NCBI GenBank assembly: GCA_903892355.1
Contig: CAITIE010000064.1
Location: 186,001 to 250,000, forward strand
DNA length: 64,000 nt
DNA from: an uncultured Pirellula sp.
GTDB lineage: Bacteria > Planctomycetota > Planctomycetia > Pirellulales > Pirellulaceae
Direction of reading: 5' to 3'
The position numbers and the translations under genes are program-made. The notes beneath the pieces were generated by a model that saw only the letters and a program-made list of their open reading frames with translations, was not told where the DNA came from and ran no database searches. The number at the start of each line of letters is the position of its first letter. Positions within the stretch are counted from its first letter, which is position 1. Below, in pieces: positions 9,043 through 18,910 of the stretch.

Positions 9043-9906
9043 ATGAATCGCAGACTCATTTCGGTTGGACTCTCAGTCGCTTCGGTCTTTGCCACTGTTC
9101 CGCAAATCGCATCGGCTCAACTCTCGACTTCCCCGACGGGTGGAGGCATCTCGAGCACTCCGGGTATCGGCGGTGCAGGCGGAATGACCGGTGGCATGAC
9201 TGGCGGGATGACCGGTGGTGCAACAGGTGGCATGACAGGTGGATTGGGTGGAGCGAGCATGGGCGGGGGCGCGATGAACACCTCGAACTTCCCAGGGACA
9301 TTTGGTGGTCCCGGTGTGACCGGTCAGATGATCCTGCAGAATTTGAACACACAACCGATTACGGCAGCAGGTGGGGCTGGCGGCAGCGCGTTTGGAACGG
9401 GTGTTTCCGGAAGCGCTTTTGGAGGCAACGCGTTCAGTGGCGGCGCAACGACCCAAGGGGGTATGGGCGCGGGTGGAATGAACATGGGTGGGCTGGGAGG
9501 CATGGGCCTCGGCGGTATCGGTGGGCTAGGCCGTGGTGGCTTGGGCCTAGGTGGATTTGGCGGGGGGAACTTCGGAATGGGGCTGATGGGCGGGAATGCT
9601 CAAGGCCGCAAATCGATCCGCGCTTCGGTTCGTCCTGAAATCGAGATGAGTGCCGTGGGGGCCGCCGATCTTTCGGCGAGAACCAAGTCTCGCTTCACCA
9701 ACCTACCCGCTGCTAAGAAATTCCCGAACGTGAATGCCAGTTATGAAAATGGCTCGGTCGTTCTTCGCGGTAGCGTCGCTACCGAAAAAGATAAGAAGAT
9801 GATGGAACGACTGATGAAGCTGGAGCCGGGGGTAGATTCGGTGAAGAATGAGCTCCTGGTGCAGGGGCCAACCCTGGAGCAAATCCCTGCAATGCGGAAC
9901 CAGTAA
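9043..9906 (+). CDS. Exported glycine-rich BON-domain protein
   Basis: BON domains bind phospholipid or peptidoglycan-associated surfaces and occur in periplasmic and outer-membrane proteins. The chosen start, ATG 9043, gives an N-terminus MNRRLISVGLSVASVF with cleavage likely after PQIASA; the longer ORF from 8986 would bury this signal peptide. After it comes a glycine/methionine-rich stretch (about residues 35-190) built on MTGG-type repeats and GGMGLGG runs. The BON domain occupies about the last 80 residues: alternating charged helix and strand with NVNASYENGSVVLRGSVATE and MKLEPGVDSVKNELLVQG. The gene's last 128 bp overlap the convergent lipoprotein-like gene. The glycine-rich part suggests a flexible surface linker. 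Confidence 0.85.
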   Translation: MNRRLISVGLSVASVFATVPQIASAQLSTSPTGGGISSTPGIGGAGGMTGGMTGGMTGGATGGMTGGLGGASMGGGAMNTSNFPGTFGGPGVTGQMILQNLNTQPITAAGGAGGSAFGTGVSGSAFGGNAFSGGATTQGGMGAGGMNMGGLGGMGLGGIGGLGRGGLGLGGFGGGNFGMGLMGGNAQGRKSIRASVRPEIEMSAVGAADLSARTKSRFTNLPAAKKFPNVNASYENGSVVLRGSVATEKDKKMMERLMKLEPGVDSVKNELLVQGPTLEQIPAMRNQ

Positions 9907-10894
9907 AGGCTGTTCCTACCATCGATTCTTTCGTGGTGGGTGGCTGCTTGCCTACCATCGCGAAACCTGGGAGTGCCGTTCCAACGGTTGTGGCAGGAAC
10001 TGTCTTCGACTGAAGGACGCTCCCCGATTCGCCGAGTGGCACGAATGTTTGATCTGCGGTGGTTGTGCCGGGAATTACTGCGGGAGCAACACTGGATGCT
10101 GGCACAACTCCCTCATTATGGCCAGGGATGTGGACACCATTCGACAGTGTTTCGGGCAACTCACTACGGGTTGCTTGCTCGATGTACGCTGCGGCTTGTT
10201 CGGGCGAAAAATGGGGCTGCGGTTTCAGGCTTCGTGCTGGTACCGGGATTGTAGTGGTTTTTGGTTGATGTTGCAGTGGTGCCACGCTTGACGAACCGGG
10301 TGTTCCCACTGCTTTCTTCGCAGACGCTTGGATCACCAATTGCTCTTCTTCAGAAGGTGGTCCAGGAAGCAGTAACGTCGCTGCATTGCCACGAATGACA
10401 CGCCCTTCTTTCGTTTTGAAGGTTGGGATTAGCATAATCTTCTTCTTGTAACCAGGCGCAGCATCCCACGGAATCCAGATGCTGTAGGACGCACCCAGTT
10501 GGCTCTCGGAGAAGTGGGTGGTGAATTGCTCGGGGGTGAATCGAAACCTCTTGTCGGCCGATTCGATGCTCATCCCATCATGGCTGCGATGCGTGTCGTC
10601 AAATCCATAGACGGTCAACTCACCATCGACCGGGATGGCTTGGCTACGTTCGTTGTAGAAATAGATCCGCCCCCCGAATCCTCGAGTCGGTGGTTTTCCC
10701 TCCGCGGTGAATATGTCATGCGTCCACGTTGCATTGATGCTCTGTGGGGTTTGGTACTCTTTCTTTTTAAAGAAAGACCACGACGAATCCTTCTTCTTCC
10801 CCTTGGTGTCTCCGGTCAGCGATGCGCAACCTATTGTCGGTAACGCGGCTACCAGTGCAGACAACAGAAGAATGTTTTTATGCATCGCGTTCAT
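9779..10894 (-). CDS. Lipoprotein-like protein of unknown function
   Basis: A 371-residue protein with an N-terminal hydrophobic segment (NILLLSALVAALPTIGC) ending in a cysteine near residue 23, consistent with a lipoprotein signal although position -3 is Thr rather than Leu. Residues about 45-190 form an ordered domain (TWTHDIFTAEGKPPTRGFGG, then DGELTVYGFDD and SYSIWIPWDAAPGYKKKIML); the rest is proline- and alanine-rich. It lies 71 bp downstream of the large secretin on the same strand, so the two may be co-transcribed, and a role in placing or stabilising the secretin is possible but is inference. Its 3' end overlaps the BON gene by 128 bp on the other strand; the overlapped tail is low complexity. 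Confidence 0.75.
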   Translation of the reverse strand: MNAMHKNILLLSALVAALPTIGCASLTGDTKGKKKDSSWSFFKKKEYQTPQSINATWTHDIFTAEGKPPTRGFGGRIYFYNERSQAIPVDGELTVYGFDDTHRSHDGMSIESADKRFRFTPEQFTTHFSESQLGASYSIWIPWDAAPGYKKKIMLIPTFKTKEGRVIRGNAATLLLPGPPSEEEQLVIQASAKKAVGTPGSSSVAPLQHQPKTTTIPVPARSLKPQPHFSPEQAAAYIEQATRSELPETLSNGVHIPGHNEGVVPASSVAPAVIPGTTTADQTFVPLGESGSVLQSKTVPATTVGTALPGFAMVGKQPPTTKESMVGTAFTGSALQGFAPGLAPAPGAHSSPNLPPAPASSVVPSSSYLFR

Positions 10895-10965
10895 GGTGAT
10901 TTTTTCAACTTCAAGAGGTGACGATGAATCGTTGCCAAACTTCGAAAGGAACTCGACGGATCGTG

Positions 10966-13900
10966 TTACTTCCTCGGACCTGCAGCAGGACTAACTGCGT
11001 TAGGAGTTGGTGGTAACATCGGACTCACAGGCACATAGTTCGTCTGGACCACTTGTCCGTTCCCATTCGGGACTACCGGGATGTACGACGAGTTTTGCAT
11101 CGGCCGAGCTGGATTCACCACCCCACTTCCATCGCTCGATTCCAGTTGCAGGATCGATTGAGGTTGTGTGCGGCTCGAGTTGAATCCATTGGGTTCGATT
11201 CGCATTGGTGGGTTCGATTGCGAAGGGTCCTCGAGGAGCATTTGGCCCTCCATCGGCTGGATGTACGAATCCGAAGGTTGGATGTAGTTTGGTGCTCCTG
11301 GTTGGCAATTCGGATCGTTTTCTCGGTCGACCGTTGGGGTCACGTCGGGATAGATCACTGGCGACGTCGCAGGACCCCAAAGGCCATTGCCAGCCGAGAG
11401 TCCTTGGTCGCTGTAAACATTCAGCACATCGGCTAGGCACCAACTCATCCGCGACGATTCGACTTGCTTGATCATGTCCAATTTATTGGGATCATTGAAG
11501 TTGATGACGCGTGGGGTCATGACGACGAGCAATTCGGTGCGAGCTTCGCTCTCTCGATCGAATCGGAATAGTGCTCCAGCGATCGGAATATCCGCCAGCC
11601 AAGGAATGCGGCGAGATTGACTCACTCGTTCTTTGGTAATCAATCCACCCAGGACGACTGTCTGCCCGTCGTAAGCAGTGACTCGCGTTTGTGCTAGCGT
11701 TTGATTGAATGCTGGGGTCTTTGTCGTTTGAACACCATCGGCAGTCTGAGTATTTAGTTCTAATCCATCAGCATCCGAAACGCTCGATCGACTGATCGCA
11801 ACGATCATGTTGATCAACCCGTCCTGGTTGGTCCGTGGTTGGATTTGCATGGTGAGACCAGTATTGATGTACTGAACGCTCTGCGTAACGCCGCTGACCG
11901 TATTGGTCGAGTTGCCGAGGATTGGAACCGACTTACCGACGTTGACGACCGAGATATTGTTGTCGATGGTGGTCAACGTAGGCCGAGCCAGCACTTGCGC
12001 TCGGTTCGCATCTTGAAGCATTCGGAACAGCAGGCCAACTGACTCGCTACTTGCCGCGAGGACCAAACCACCGTAACCGAGTCCCGCCGACGAGTTGCCC
12101 ATCGCGAAACCGCTGCTTCCTTGACCGGCGACGTTCGCTCCACGTCGATTCGGAGAAACGACTGCAGCGGTACCACCCGATGCGGCCTTTTCGAGTTGGA
12201 AGGGTGTCAGCAAATTGAATACTGGGCTGGTGAGTGTACCACCCGTAGCGCTGTTGCGATCGAACAGCAAGGAATCTTGCAAGCCGAGTTCGGTACCCAT
12301 TTCGAATTGGTCGGTGAGGGCGACTTCGGCGATGAGCATTTCGACGAAGATCATCGGTTGCTGGCGATCAAGCCGTTCGATCACTTCGCGGATCTGCTTC
12401 ATGTATCGCGGCGTTGCACTGACGATGATGCTGTTGGTCGACGACTCCGGTGAGACGAAGATCGTGAGGACTTCGCGGTCGGCTCGTTCGAACAAACTGA
12501 CTTGCTGGTTCTGTTGATTGAAACCTTGCGTGGTCAAGGTCTGCGCCAAAGTCCGTTGTCCTTGGAAGAGGTTCGTGAGCGCGACGTTGACGTCGGCAGC
12601 GTTGGCGTTCCGCAACCAGATAACTTCCGTAGTCCGTTGGTTTCCACCCGCCTCATCCAGCCGATAGAGCAAGGCTTCGATCACGTCGAGGTCCGAGGCA
12701 TCACCGGATGCGATGATGGTGTTGGTTCGAGTGTCCGCGGAGATTCGGAGTGGTACGAGCGAGCTTTCACCACCACCAACCAGCGCGGCTAGGTTTTGCA
12801 GACCGAAAAGCCCGGCACCTTGCTGTTGGTTGGTGTTGGTTCCCGTTGCCGGGAGCCCGAACGCTTGCTGAATGATAGTGACCAAACTGGTCGCGTCACC
12901 ATTGACCACCGGATAGACCTTCATCCGTGCTTCCGCACTGGGCAGTTGGTCCAGTTGCTCAATGAGGGCTGCGATCAGCGGCATGCTCTTGGAAGGTGCA
13001 CGGACGATCAGTGTGTTGATGCTCGGGTTGCTGGTGATTACCACGCCGGCGAGAATGCCCGAGTTGACCTCGGCGCCTTCGCGGGCAACGATCGACAGCC
13101 GACTGCTCGGAGGAGTGCTTCGGCCACTTCCTGACGATTGCTGCTGCGGTTGCTGTTGTTGGAATCCACCTTGCTGGGTGTTGGTCGCTCCAGTGGAGGT
13201 CCCGTTGATCGCGGATTGCAAGATCGGTTGCAGGTCGGCCGCAACGGCGTTCTTGATCGGGAACACCCGGATTTCATTCTCGGCCGGTGTCGATTCGACG
13301 TCGATCTCGAGGATCAACCGAGCCACCTCAGCAATGTCACGCGGAGAGGCTTGGACAATCAACGAGTTGGTGCGATAGTCCGCGACAACCTTGACCCTCG
13401 TATTCAACTGAGTGGTCGATGTCGTGGCCCCGGGTGCACCCCCTTGTGCTCCGGTACCAGTATCCGAGAAGAAGTTTCGGACCAGTGTTTCAGCATCGAC
13501 CGCGGATGAATTGATCAAGCGGAAGACGCGAAGCTGGTTGTTCGGATCGAGAGGCTGATCGAGCTTGACAATCAGTTCCTTGATCCCGGTGAGTGCTTCG
13601 GGGCGACCGATCAGCAGGAGCGAGTTAGGCTGTCCCAACGCGTAGATACTGATTTGGCCTTGGCGTGGCGAGAAGACCTTGTCGTTGAGATCCTTGAGCA
13701 CCGGTTCGAGAGCCACGCCGTTGACGTGCTTGAGCGGATAAACCTCGATCTCAGGTTGGGTTTCCGAGCTTTGCTTTTTGATTTGCTCGATCACTTCGAG
13801 GACGCGCTGGACGTCCCGCTTGCCACCTTTGACGATGACCAATCCCATTTCGGGGACGAACGAGATGTCGACGTCGCCGATGAGGCCGGTGTTGCTATTC

Positions 13901-15021
13901 AGGTTGTCCGGCGAGCCGACCGCCATACCAGGCGCGTTTTCGTCGTCTTGCTGGCCGTTCGGGTTTTGCTGTGGATTGAATTGAGCCGTCCCAACCGCTT
14001 CGTCTTGAAGGGGTTGTTGGTAGGAGGCTTTGCGGACCAAGCTGAGAGCGCGTTCGATCCGCTCGGGGGTCGCAGGGTTGATCGGAACGATTTGCGTAGG
14101 ACGCTGCGGATCGATTTGGGCCAAATCCACCGCGGTGACGACTTGGGTCCAAGCCAACACGTCTTGCGGTGAGCCTTGCAATCGGACTTCGTCGTTCCGA
14201 CGGTCGATCGTCATGATCTCGCGCGGTCCCGACTCGGTGACGATATTGAGCTGAGCGAGTTCGCCATTGTTCGAGGTGGTGATCGAGAGTTTGGAACCAG
14301 CGATTCGACTGATTCCATCCTCGAGTTCACGCCAGGTGATCTTTTGCAGTTTGTACTGGCGCGATTGGATCGTGTTGGGGATGGCGCGACCGTACTGGTC
14401 GGTAGCGAGGGTACCGGTTTGCTTTTTGATGGCTTCGACGGCAACGGCGATTTGGCGCTGGGTCGCATCGGGGGCCAAGACCATCAGTCGACCACTGTTG
14501 GGCTCGGTGGTGATACGGACGCGGCGATCCGAACCGAATTGGGATTGAAGGAGAAGGGCTGCGCTGCCGACACTCTCGGTGGGGATATCATAAACTTGTA
14601 GCCGAGCATCGCTCAGACCGGCTGCCGGAGTGAAGCCGGTGCCTTGAGGGGCGGCTGGAGCCATCGCAGGCCTGGCTTGTGGATTGTTGGCCGGTGGTAG
14701 AGCCATCGGTTGCAGTGTGCCTGCGGGTGCCCCAACAGCGGGAGCCGCCGACACTGGTTGTTGTTGCTGGAATTGGATTTGTTGGGCGGGGTTGGTGGGT
14801 CCCGACGCCCGTGCCGGAGCAGATGCTCGTTGCGCCGTGCCTCGACCTCCTGCTGGTGCCGTTTGGGCGAATGCGATTGGGCCCGCCATCAAGCAGGCAG
14901 CCAAGACACCGGTCGACTGAAGATGCTCCCGAAGCATCTTTCGCAACGTTTTCGGGGATTTCGATGTCCGGTGATTCTTTGAATTTGCCACCGTCTGGAC
15001 AACGTGCATGGTTCTTTTCAC
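10966..15021 (-). CDS. Type II/III secretion-type secretin (GspD-like) with extra N domains
   Basis: Secretins form gated channels through the outer membrane. This 1351-residue protein starts with a signal peptide-like segment (STGVLAACLMAGPIAFA, about residues 36-52) and an Ala/Pro/Gln-rich linker. Then come repeated N1-type domains, each with a beta-alpha-beta-beta-alpha pattern: EVYPLKHVNG, RVFRLINSSA, RVFPIKNAVA, KVYPVVNGDA and VIWLRNANAA mark five successive units. The secretin pore domain covers roughly residues 935-1180, with FVEMLIAEVALTD, VLARPTLTTIDN, VVLGGLI and the family signature RIPWLADIPIAGALFRF. The tail of about 170 residues is Pro/Asn-rich. GspD proteins are usually 650-750 residues. 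No other secretion genes are in the window, so the system served is unknown. Divergent from guaB. Confidence 0.88.
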   Translation of the reverse strand: MKRTMHVVQTVANSKNHRTSKSPKTLRKMLREHLQSTGVLAACLMAGPIAFAQTAPAGGRGTAQRASAPARASGPTNPAQQIQFQQQQPVSAAPAVGAPAGTLQPMALPPANNPQARPAMAPAAPQGTGFTPAAGLSDARLQVYDIPTESVGSAALLLQSQFGSDRRVRITTEPNSGRLMVLAPDATQRQIAVAVEAIKKQTGTLATDQYGRAIPNTIQSRQYKLQKITWRELEDGISRIAGSKLSITTSNNGELAQLNIVTESGPREIMTIDRRNDEVRLQGSPQDVLAWTQVVTAVDLAQIDPQRPTQIVPINPATPERIERALSLVRKASYQQPLQDEAVGTAQFNPQQNPNGQQDDENAPGMAVGSPDNLNSNTGLIGDVDISFVPEMGLVIVKGGKRDVQRVLEVIEQIKKQSSETQPEIEVYPLKHVNGVALEPVLKDLNDKVFSPRQGQISIYALGQPNSLLLIGRPEALTGIKELIVKLDQPLDPNNQLRVFRLINSSAVDAETLVRNFFSDTGTGAQGGAPGATTSTTQLNTRVKVVADYRTNSLIVQASPRDIAEVARLILEIDVESTPAENEIRVFPIKNAVAADLQPILQSAINGTSTGATNTQQGGFQQQQPQQQSSGSGRSTPPSSRLSIVAREGAEVNSGILAGVVITSNPSINTLIVRAPSKSMPLIAALIEQLDQLPSAEARMKVYPVVNGDATSLVTIIQQAFGLPATGTNTNQQQGAGLFGLQNLAALVGGGESSLVPLRISADTRTNTIIASGDASDLDVIEALLYRLDEAGGNQRTTEVIWLRNANAADVNVALTNLFQGQRTLAQTLTTQGFNQQNQQVSLFERADREVLTIFVSPESSTNSIIVSATPRYMKQIREVIERLDRQQPMIFVEMLIAEVALTDQFEMGTELGLQDSLLFDRNSATGGTLTSPVFNLLTPFQLEKAASGGTAAVVSPNRRGANVAGQGSSGFAMGNSSAGLGYGGLVLAASSESVGLLFRMLQDANRAQVLARPTLTTIDNNISVVNVGKSVPILGNSTNTVSGVTQSVQYINTGLTMQIQPRTNQDGLINMIVAISRSSVSDADGLELNTQTADGVQTTKTPAFNQTLAQTRVTAYDGQTVVLGGLITKERVSQSRRIPWLADIPIAGALFRFDRESEARTELLVVMTPRVINFNDPNKLDMIKQVESSRMSWCLADVLNVYSDQGLSAGNGLWGPATSPVIYPDVTPTVDRENDPNCQPGAPNYIQPSDSYIQPMEGQMLLEDPSQSNPPMRIEPNGFNSSRTQPQSILQLESSDGSGVVNPARPMQNSSYIPVVPNGNGQVVQTNYVPVSPMLPPTPNAVSPAAGPRK

Positions 15022-15336
15022 GGGTGCCTTGCCTCACAATGAATGGTCCGATGACTCACAGCGCAGAGTCACTCTGGTCGGAATCATCGGAACAACTGGA
15101 AGATCTTCTTCAGCCAAATAAGTCATCCCGAGCGTTAAAGCTTCACATTTCACCCGTTGTTAGGATTCTGGCTAAAGATCCGGAAAGGTACTGGCGCCAG
15201 AAATTCATGGTGCCTGATGGGGAATTCCTAGGCGATTTCAGGTGAAAGCTAGGTGGAGGTGAGGTTGCGGAAGCTAGCAATTCTGCCACAATACGACGGT
15301 TTCCAGGATCGTTAACTGCCTCCGAGGAAACACTCG
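15022..15336. other. Divergent intergenic region, secretin/guaB
   Basis: A 315-bp spacer. Near the secretin side there is a compact inverted repeat, CAGAGT-C-ACTCTG at 15064-15076, 43-55 bp before the secretin start codon, which could be an operator. On the guaB side TTGCGG (15265-15270) and CACAAT (15287-15292), 16 bp apart, could be a weak promoter. A GAGG ribosome binding site lies 9 bp before guaB. No purine riboswitch is recognisable. Confidence 0.35.
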
Positions 15337-16815
15337 ATGGATGACAAGCTCGCAACCGAGGGGATCACGTTCGACGACGTGCTTATCGAACCCCGTTACA
15401 GCGATATTCTCCCGTCCCAGGTCGACGTCAGCACGCAGCTGACCAAGCGGATCCGCTTGGAAATCCCTCTTCTCTCGTCGCCGATGGATACCGTTACCGA
15501 AAGCGAGATGGCGATCGCCCTCGCGAAAGTGGGAGGTTTGGGGATTATCCATAAGAACATGGACATCCAATCCCAAGCGGCCGAGGTGACCAAGGTGAAG
15601 CGATCGGCGAATGGCATCATTCCCGACCCTGTGACACTTCTTCCGAGCGACAGTGTTGCCACCGCTCAAGATGTGATGCGCAAGCAAAACGTCTCTGGCA
15701 TCCCAATCGTTGAAACCACAGGCAAATTGGTTGGAATTCTGACGCGGCGCGACATGCGGTTCCTCGAATCGAGCGATCGTCCTATCTCCTCGGTGATGAC
15801 CCGTGAGAATTTGGTGACGGCGCAGGGGAATGTAACGCTTGCGGAGGCTGAGCGAATTTTAACGGATAAAAAGGTGGAGAAACTTTTGCTGGTTGACGAT
15901 CAATACAAACTAACCGGACTCATTACGATCAAAGACATCGACCAGATGAAGAGTTACCCAGCTGCGTGTAAGGACGAGTTGGGGCGTCTTCGGGTCGGTG
16001 CGGCGATCGGAGTTCATGATTACGAACGAGCGGAACAGCTGATCCAACGCGGGGTCGACATCCTAGTGGTCGATAGCGCGCATGGCCATTCCTCGAACGT
16101 CATCGAAACGGTCAAGAAATTAAAGAACCAGTGGTCGATCGATGTGATCGCCGGCAACGTGGCAACATACGCCGGTGGAAAAGCATTGATGGATGCTGGG
16201 GCTGACGCGGTCAAGGTTGGGATCGGCCCAGGTTCCATCTGCACAACCCGTGTGATATCAGGCGTCGGTGTCCCGCAAATCACCGCCATTTACGAAACCA
16301 CAAAGGCTTGCTCGCAAGCTGGCATTCCTACCATCGCCGACGGCGGTATCCGCTACTCGGGCGACATCGTGAAAGCGATCGTCGCTGGAGCACAGACGGT
16401 GATGATTGGAAGCTTGTTCGCCGGGCTCGCCGAAAGTCCAGGTCGGACCATCCTGTATCAAGGCCGCACATTCAAGGCCTACCGCGGGATGGGATCACTG
16501 GGCGCCATGGTCAAAGGATCGAGCGAGCGGTATCGCCAAGGGACACAGGATCAACTCTCCAAGTTGGTTCCCGAGGGAGTCGAAGGACGCGTACCGTTCA
16601 AAGGTTCATTGGCTGACTTTGTGTATCAACTTGTGGGCGGACTTCGAGCCGGTATGGGGTACTGCGGTACCAAGACCATCTCGGATCTTCGCTCGGTAGC
16701 ACGTTTCATCAAGGTCTCGGCCGCGACGGTGCGGGAGAATCATCCACATGACATCGCCATTACGCAGGAAGCGCCCAACTACAGTCCGGAGGTACCCAAC
16801 TCCAACGATAGTTGA
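15337..16815 (+). CDS. guaB: Inosine-5'-monophosphate dehydrogenase
   Basis: GuaB oxidises IMP to XMP with NAD, the committed step of guanine nucleotide synthesis. The 492-residue length is standard. The catalytic barrel starts with [20 protein letters not shown] and [16 protein letters not shown]; two CBS domains (about residues 95-210) contain [21 protein letters not shown] and [20 protein letters not shown]. The active-site loop is [20 protein letters not shown] (catalytic Cys near residue 305), followed by [16 protein letters not shown] and the [10 protein letters not shown] flap region. ATG 15337 has GAGGAA upstream at a suitable distance. The 3' end overlaps the longest possible frame of the next gene. 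Confidence 0.97.
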   Translation: MDDKLATEGITFDDVLIEPRYSDILPSQVDVSTQLTKRIRLEIPLLSSPMDTVTESEMAIALAKVGGLGIIHKNMDIQSQAAEVTKVKRSANGIIPDPVTLLPSDSVATAQDVMRKQNVSGIPIVETTGKLVGILTRRDMRFLESSDRPISSVMTRENLVTAQGNVTLAEAERILTDKKVEKLLLVDDQYKLTGLITIKDIDQMKSYPAACKDELGRLRVGAAIGVHDYERAEQLIQRGVDILVVDSAHGHSSNVIETVKKLKNQWSIDVIAGNVATYAGGKALMDAGADAVKVGIGPGSICTTRVISGVGVPQITAIYETTKACSQAGIPTIADGGIRYSGDIVKAIVAGAQTVMIGSLFAGLAESPGRTILYQGRTFKAYRGMGSLGAMVKGSSERYRQGTQDQLSKLVPEGVEGRVPFKGSLADFVYQLVGGLRAGMGYCGTKTISDLRSVARFIKVSAATVRENHPHDIAITQEAPNYSPEVPNSNDS

Positions 16816-16843
16816 TAGTCTCACGGAAGTCTCACTCGCGAGC

Positions 16844-18799
16844 TTGGGTGCACGGTCATCCCACCTCCATGCTCGCTCTCGTCGCGGATGGTTCACTAAA
16901 ATTCTATCGCTCGGTCTGTTGAGCTCCGTTTCGTGCGTCGGAGTTGCCGATGCTCTGGCTCAGCAACCCGCTCCGCCACCCGCTTGGTCCCCTCATCCCT
17001 ATCAAGCACCAGGCGGTGAGCAAAGCAATCCGCTTCGCCCAAGTGCAGCGTCCGCAACACAACCTAACGCGCAGTTTACCGCGCAATCTATTGCTCATGC
17101 GACCGCGCCAACAGCTGCGCCATCGAACGGCTCTTTGCCAATGGCAGCGTCAACATCGAGTACGGGCTCGCCAGACAGTTTAGTCCAGCGTTGGCGGAAG
17201 ACCGACCGAACGCAACGCGATGCAGTTGCTCCTGCCACGTATACCCAATCGTTGCAACGGTCCGCCGAGCCAGTGGCTCAGCCATCGGCGGCTCCAATGG
17301 AACCATCGGTGGCAAGCATGGATGCCGTTCCTGCAAACCAAGGAATGCCCTCGATGCCCGAACGCCTCGCGCGGAACACCTCTCGGTCATCCGAGCCACA
17401 ATGGACACCGATGCAATGGTCTCAGGTTCAACAACCAGCTCCTACCGAGCCCGCAAAATTCTCTGCATCGCAGCAATTCTCACCGAAAGACGAGCCAAAA
17501 GGCCCCAGGCTGAATCTCATTCCAGCAGGTCCCAATGTACCGGTTGCAGACTCGACGGGCATTCAACTCGCTGCATTCCAGCAAGCTGAAAATGTTTCGG
17601 CTCAAGGCGGAGTACCGGCTGTCAGCAATGCCGTACCTACGAGCGAACCTGCTCCATGGACGGATCGGTCCGAAAGCCGGCCATCGAATCGTGGGTCGGT
17701 TCAAGGTGTCAAGCCGAACCGAGCCCCTTCAAGCTTGCTGACTCGTCAACAATCACCGGCACAAGAACCCGCTTTGGGACTTCCTCCAGCAGTCGTGCCA
17801 CCGGCGGTTGTGCCACCGGCAACGCTGCCGAGTTTGCCGCCTACGGCGAACGAAATCGCACCTCCAGTGTTGCCGCAGATTCCAAGCCGGGACCCGATCC
17901 TCGTGCCACCGTTTCGTGATTCTGTTCCTGTGCCACCTGCGACCGAGCGGCCGCGTCCAGAGCAGATCGTTCCGAATCCCTTTCCGCAACGACAACCCGA
18001 ATCGATGCCACCTGAGCGTTTGCCGACCTCGCCATCGGATCGCAGTGTCCCAGAAGACTCTGCGTTTGGCGATGACGATTTGCCCCCTATGCCGCCAATG
18101 CGTCAAAATCGATCGATCGCGAACTGCGATGAAGTCCGCAACTTCGCGATGAATACGGATATTAAAAATGTCAGGGTCGATTCGTCCCCTGGATTTGTGC
18201 AAGGGTATCAAGGTCTCGATCGAACCAACTCCTACACCAAAGAGTCGTTTGTTGAGAAAGCTCCAAGCCGAACGTGGTACGACTACGACGGCCAAGTCGT
18301 CGCCCAAGGTCGTTTGATCGATTTGGTTTTCGGCACAGCGCTCATCGAACAGGCTGATGGAACGCGTACGTCCTACCTGCTGAGAAAGCTCAGCGATGGA
18401 GATCAAGCATACATCGCTGAGGTGTGGGGTGTGCCTGTTACTTGCTCGCTCGGCGATCAAGGCTTCGAAGCTCGCATGTTTGCGGATTCAACCTTCACTT
18501 GGAAGGCCACCGGCGCATGTCACAAGCCGCTCTACTTTGAAGACGTACAGTTGGAGCGTTACGGACATGAATGGGGACCGGTTGTGCAACCTGCGATCTC
18601 AACCTTGAACTTCTTTGGAAGTTTCGCCTTGTTGCCTTACAACATGGGTATTCACCCGATGAACGAGTGCCAGTACCCACTGGGCTACTACCGTCCTGGT
18701 TCGTGCGCACCGTGGACCCTCGGGCCAATACCGATCAGCTTGCGAGGAGCATTGTCTCAAGCGAGTGTAGTGACGGGTACTGCATGGGCGGTTCCGTAA
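16844..18799 (+). CDS. Exported proline-rich protein with SHD1-like domain
   Basis: The frame is open from an ATG at 16748 inside guaB, but a signal peptide (RRGWFTKILSLGLL to VADALA) appears about 48 codons later, so TTG 16844 is taken as the likelier start (651 aa); this is uncertain. Most of the protein (about residues 40-420) is Pro/Ser/Ala/Gln-rich and probably disordered. The last 210 residues are ordered. One segment, RTWYDYDGQVVAQGRLIDLV followed by ADGTRTSYLLRKLSDGDQAYI, resembles the SHD1 (SLA1 homology) domain common in planctomycete proteins. It is followed by a hydrophobic, Gly/Pro/Tyr-rich region with several cysteines. Tandem PPAVV units occur near the middle. Function unknown. 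It converges on the DUF1598-like gene. Confidence 0.75.
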   Translation: MGARSSHLHARSRRGWFTKILSLGLLSSVSCVGVADALAQQPAPPPAWSPHPYQAPGGEQSNPLRPSAASATQPNAQFTAQSIAHATAPTAAPSNGSLPMAASTSSTGSPDSLVQRWRKTDRTQRDAVAPATYTQSLQRSAEPVAQPSAAPMEPSVASMDAVPANQGMPSMPERLARNTSRSSEPQWTPMQWSQVQQPAPTEPAKFSASQQFSPKDEPKGPRLNLIPAGPNVPVADSTGIQLAAFQQAENVSAQGGVPAVSNAVPTSEPAPWTDRSESRPSNRGSVQGVKPNRAPSSLLTRQQSPAQEPALGLPPAVVPPAVVPPATLPSLPPTANEIAPPVLPQIPSRDPILVPPFRDSVPVPPATERPRPEQIVPNPFPQRQPESMPPERLPTSPSDRSVPEDSAFGDDDLPPMPPMRQNRSIANCDEVRNFAMNTDIKNVRVDSSPGFVQGYQGLDRTNSYTKESFVEKAPSRTWYDYDGQVVAQGRLIDLVFGTALIEQADGTRTSYLLRKLSDGDQAYIAEVWGVPVTCSLGDQGFEARMFADSTFTWKATGACHKPLYFEDVQLERYGHEWGPVVQPAISTLNFFGSFALLPYNMGIHPMNECQYPLGYYRPGSCAPWTLGPIPISLRGALSQASVVTGTAWAVP

Positions 18800-18910
18800 C
18801 GGAAGCCCAACTGCAGGTGAAGTTCAACCGCATCTAATGTTGATGCGAAACTTGGGAGAAGCGATCGAGAGTGTCGATCGCACTCCACGCTCTCAGCCTA
18901 GCCGCAGAGA

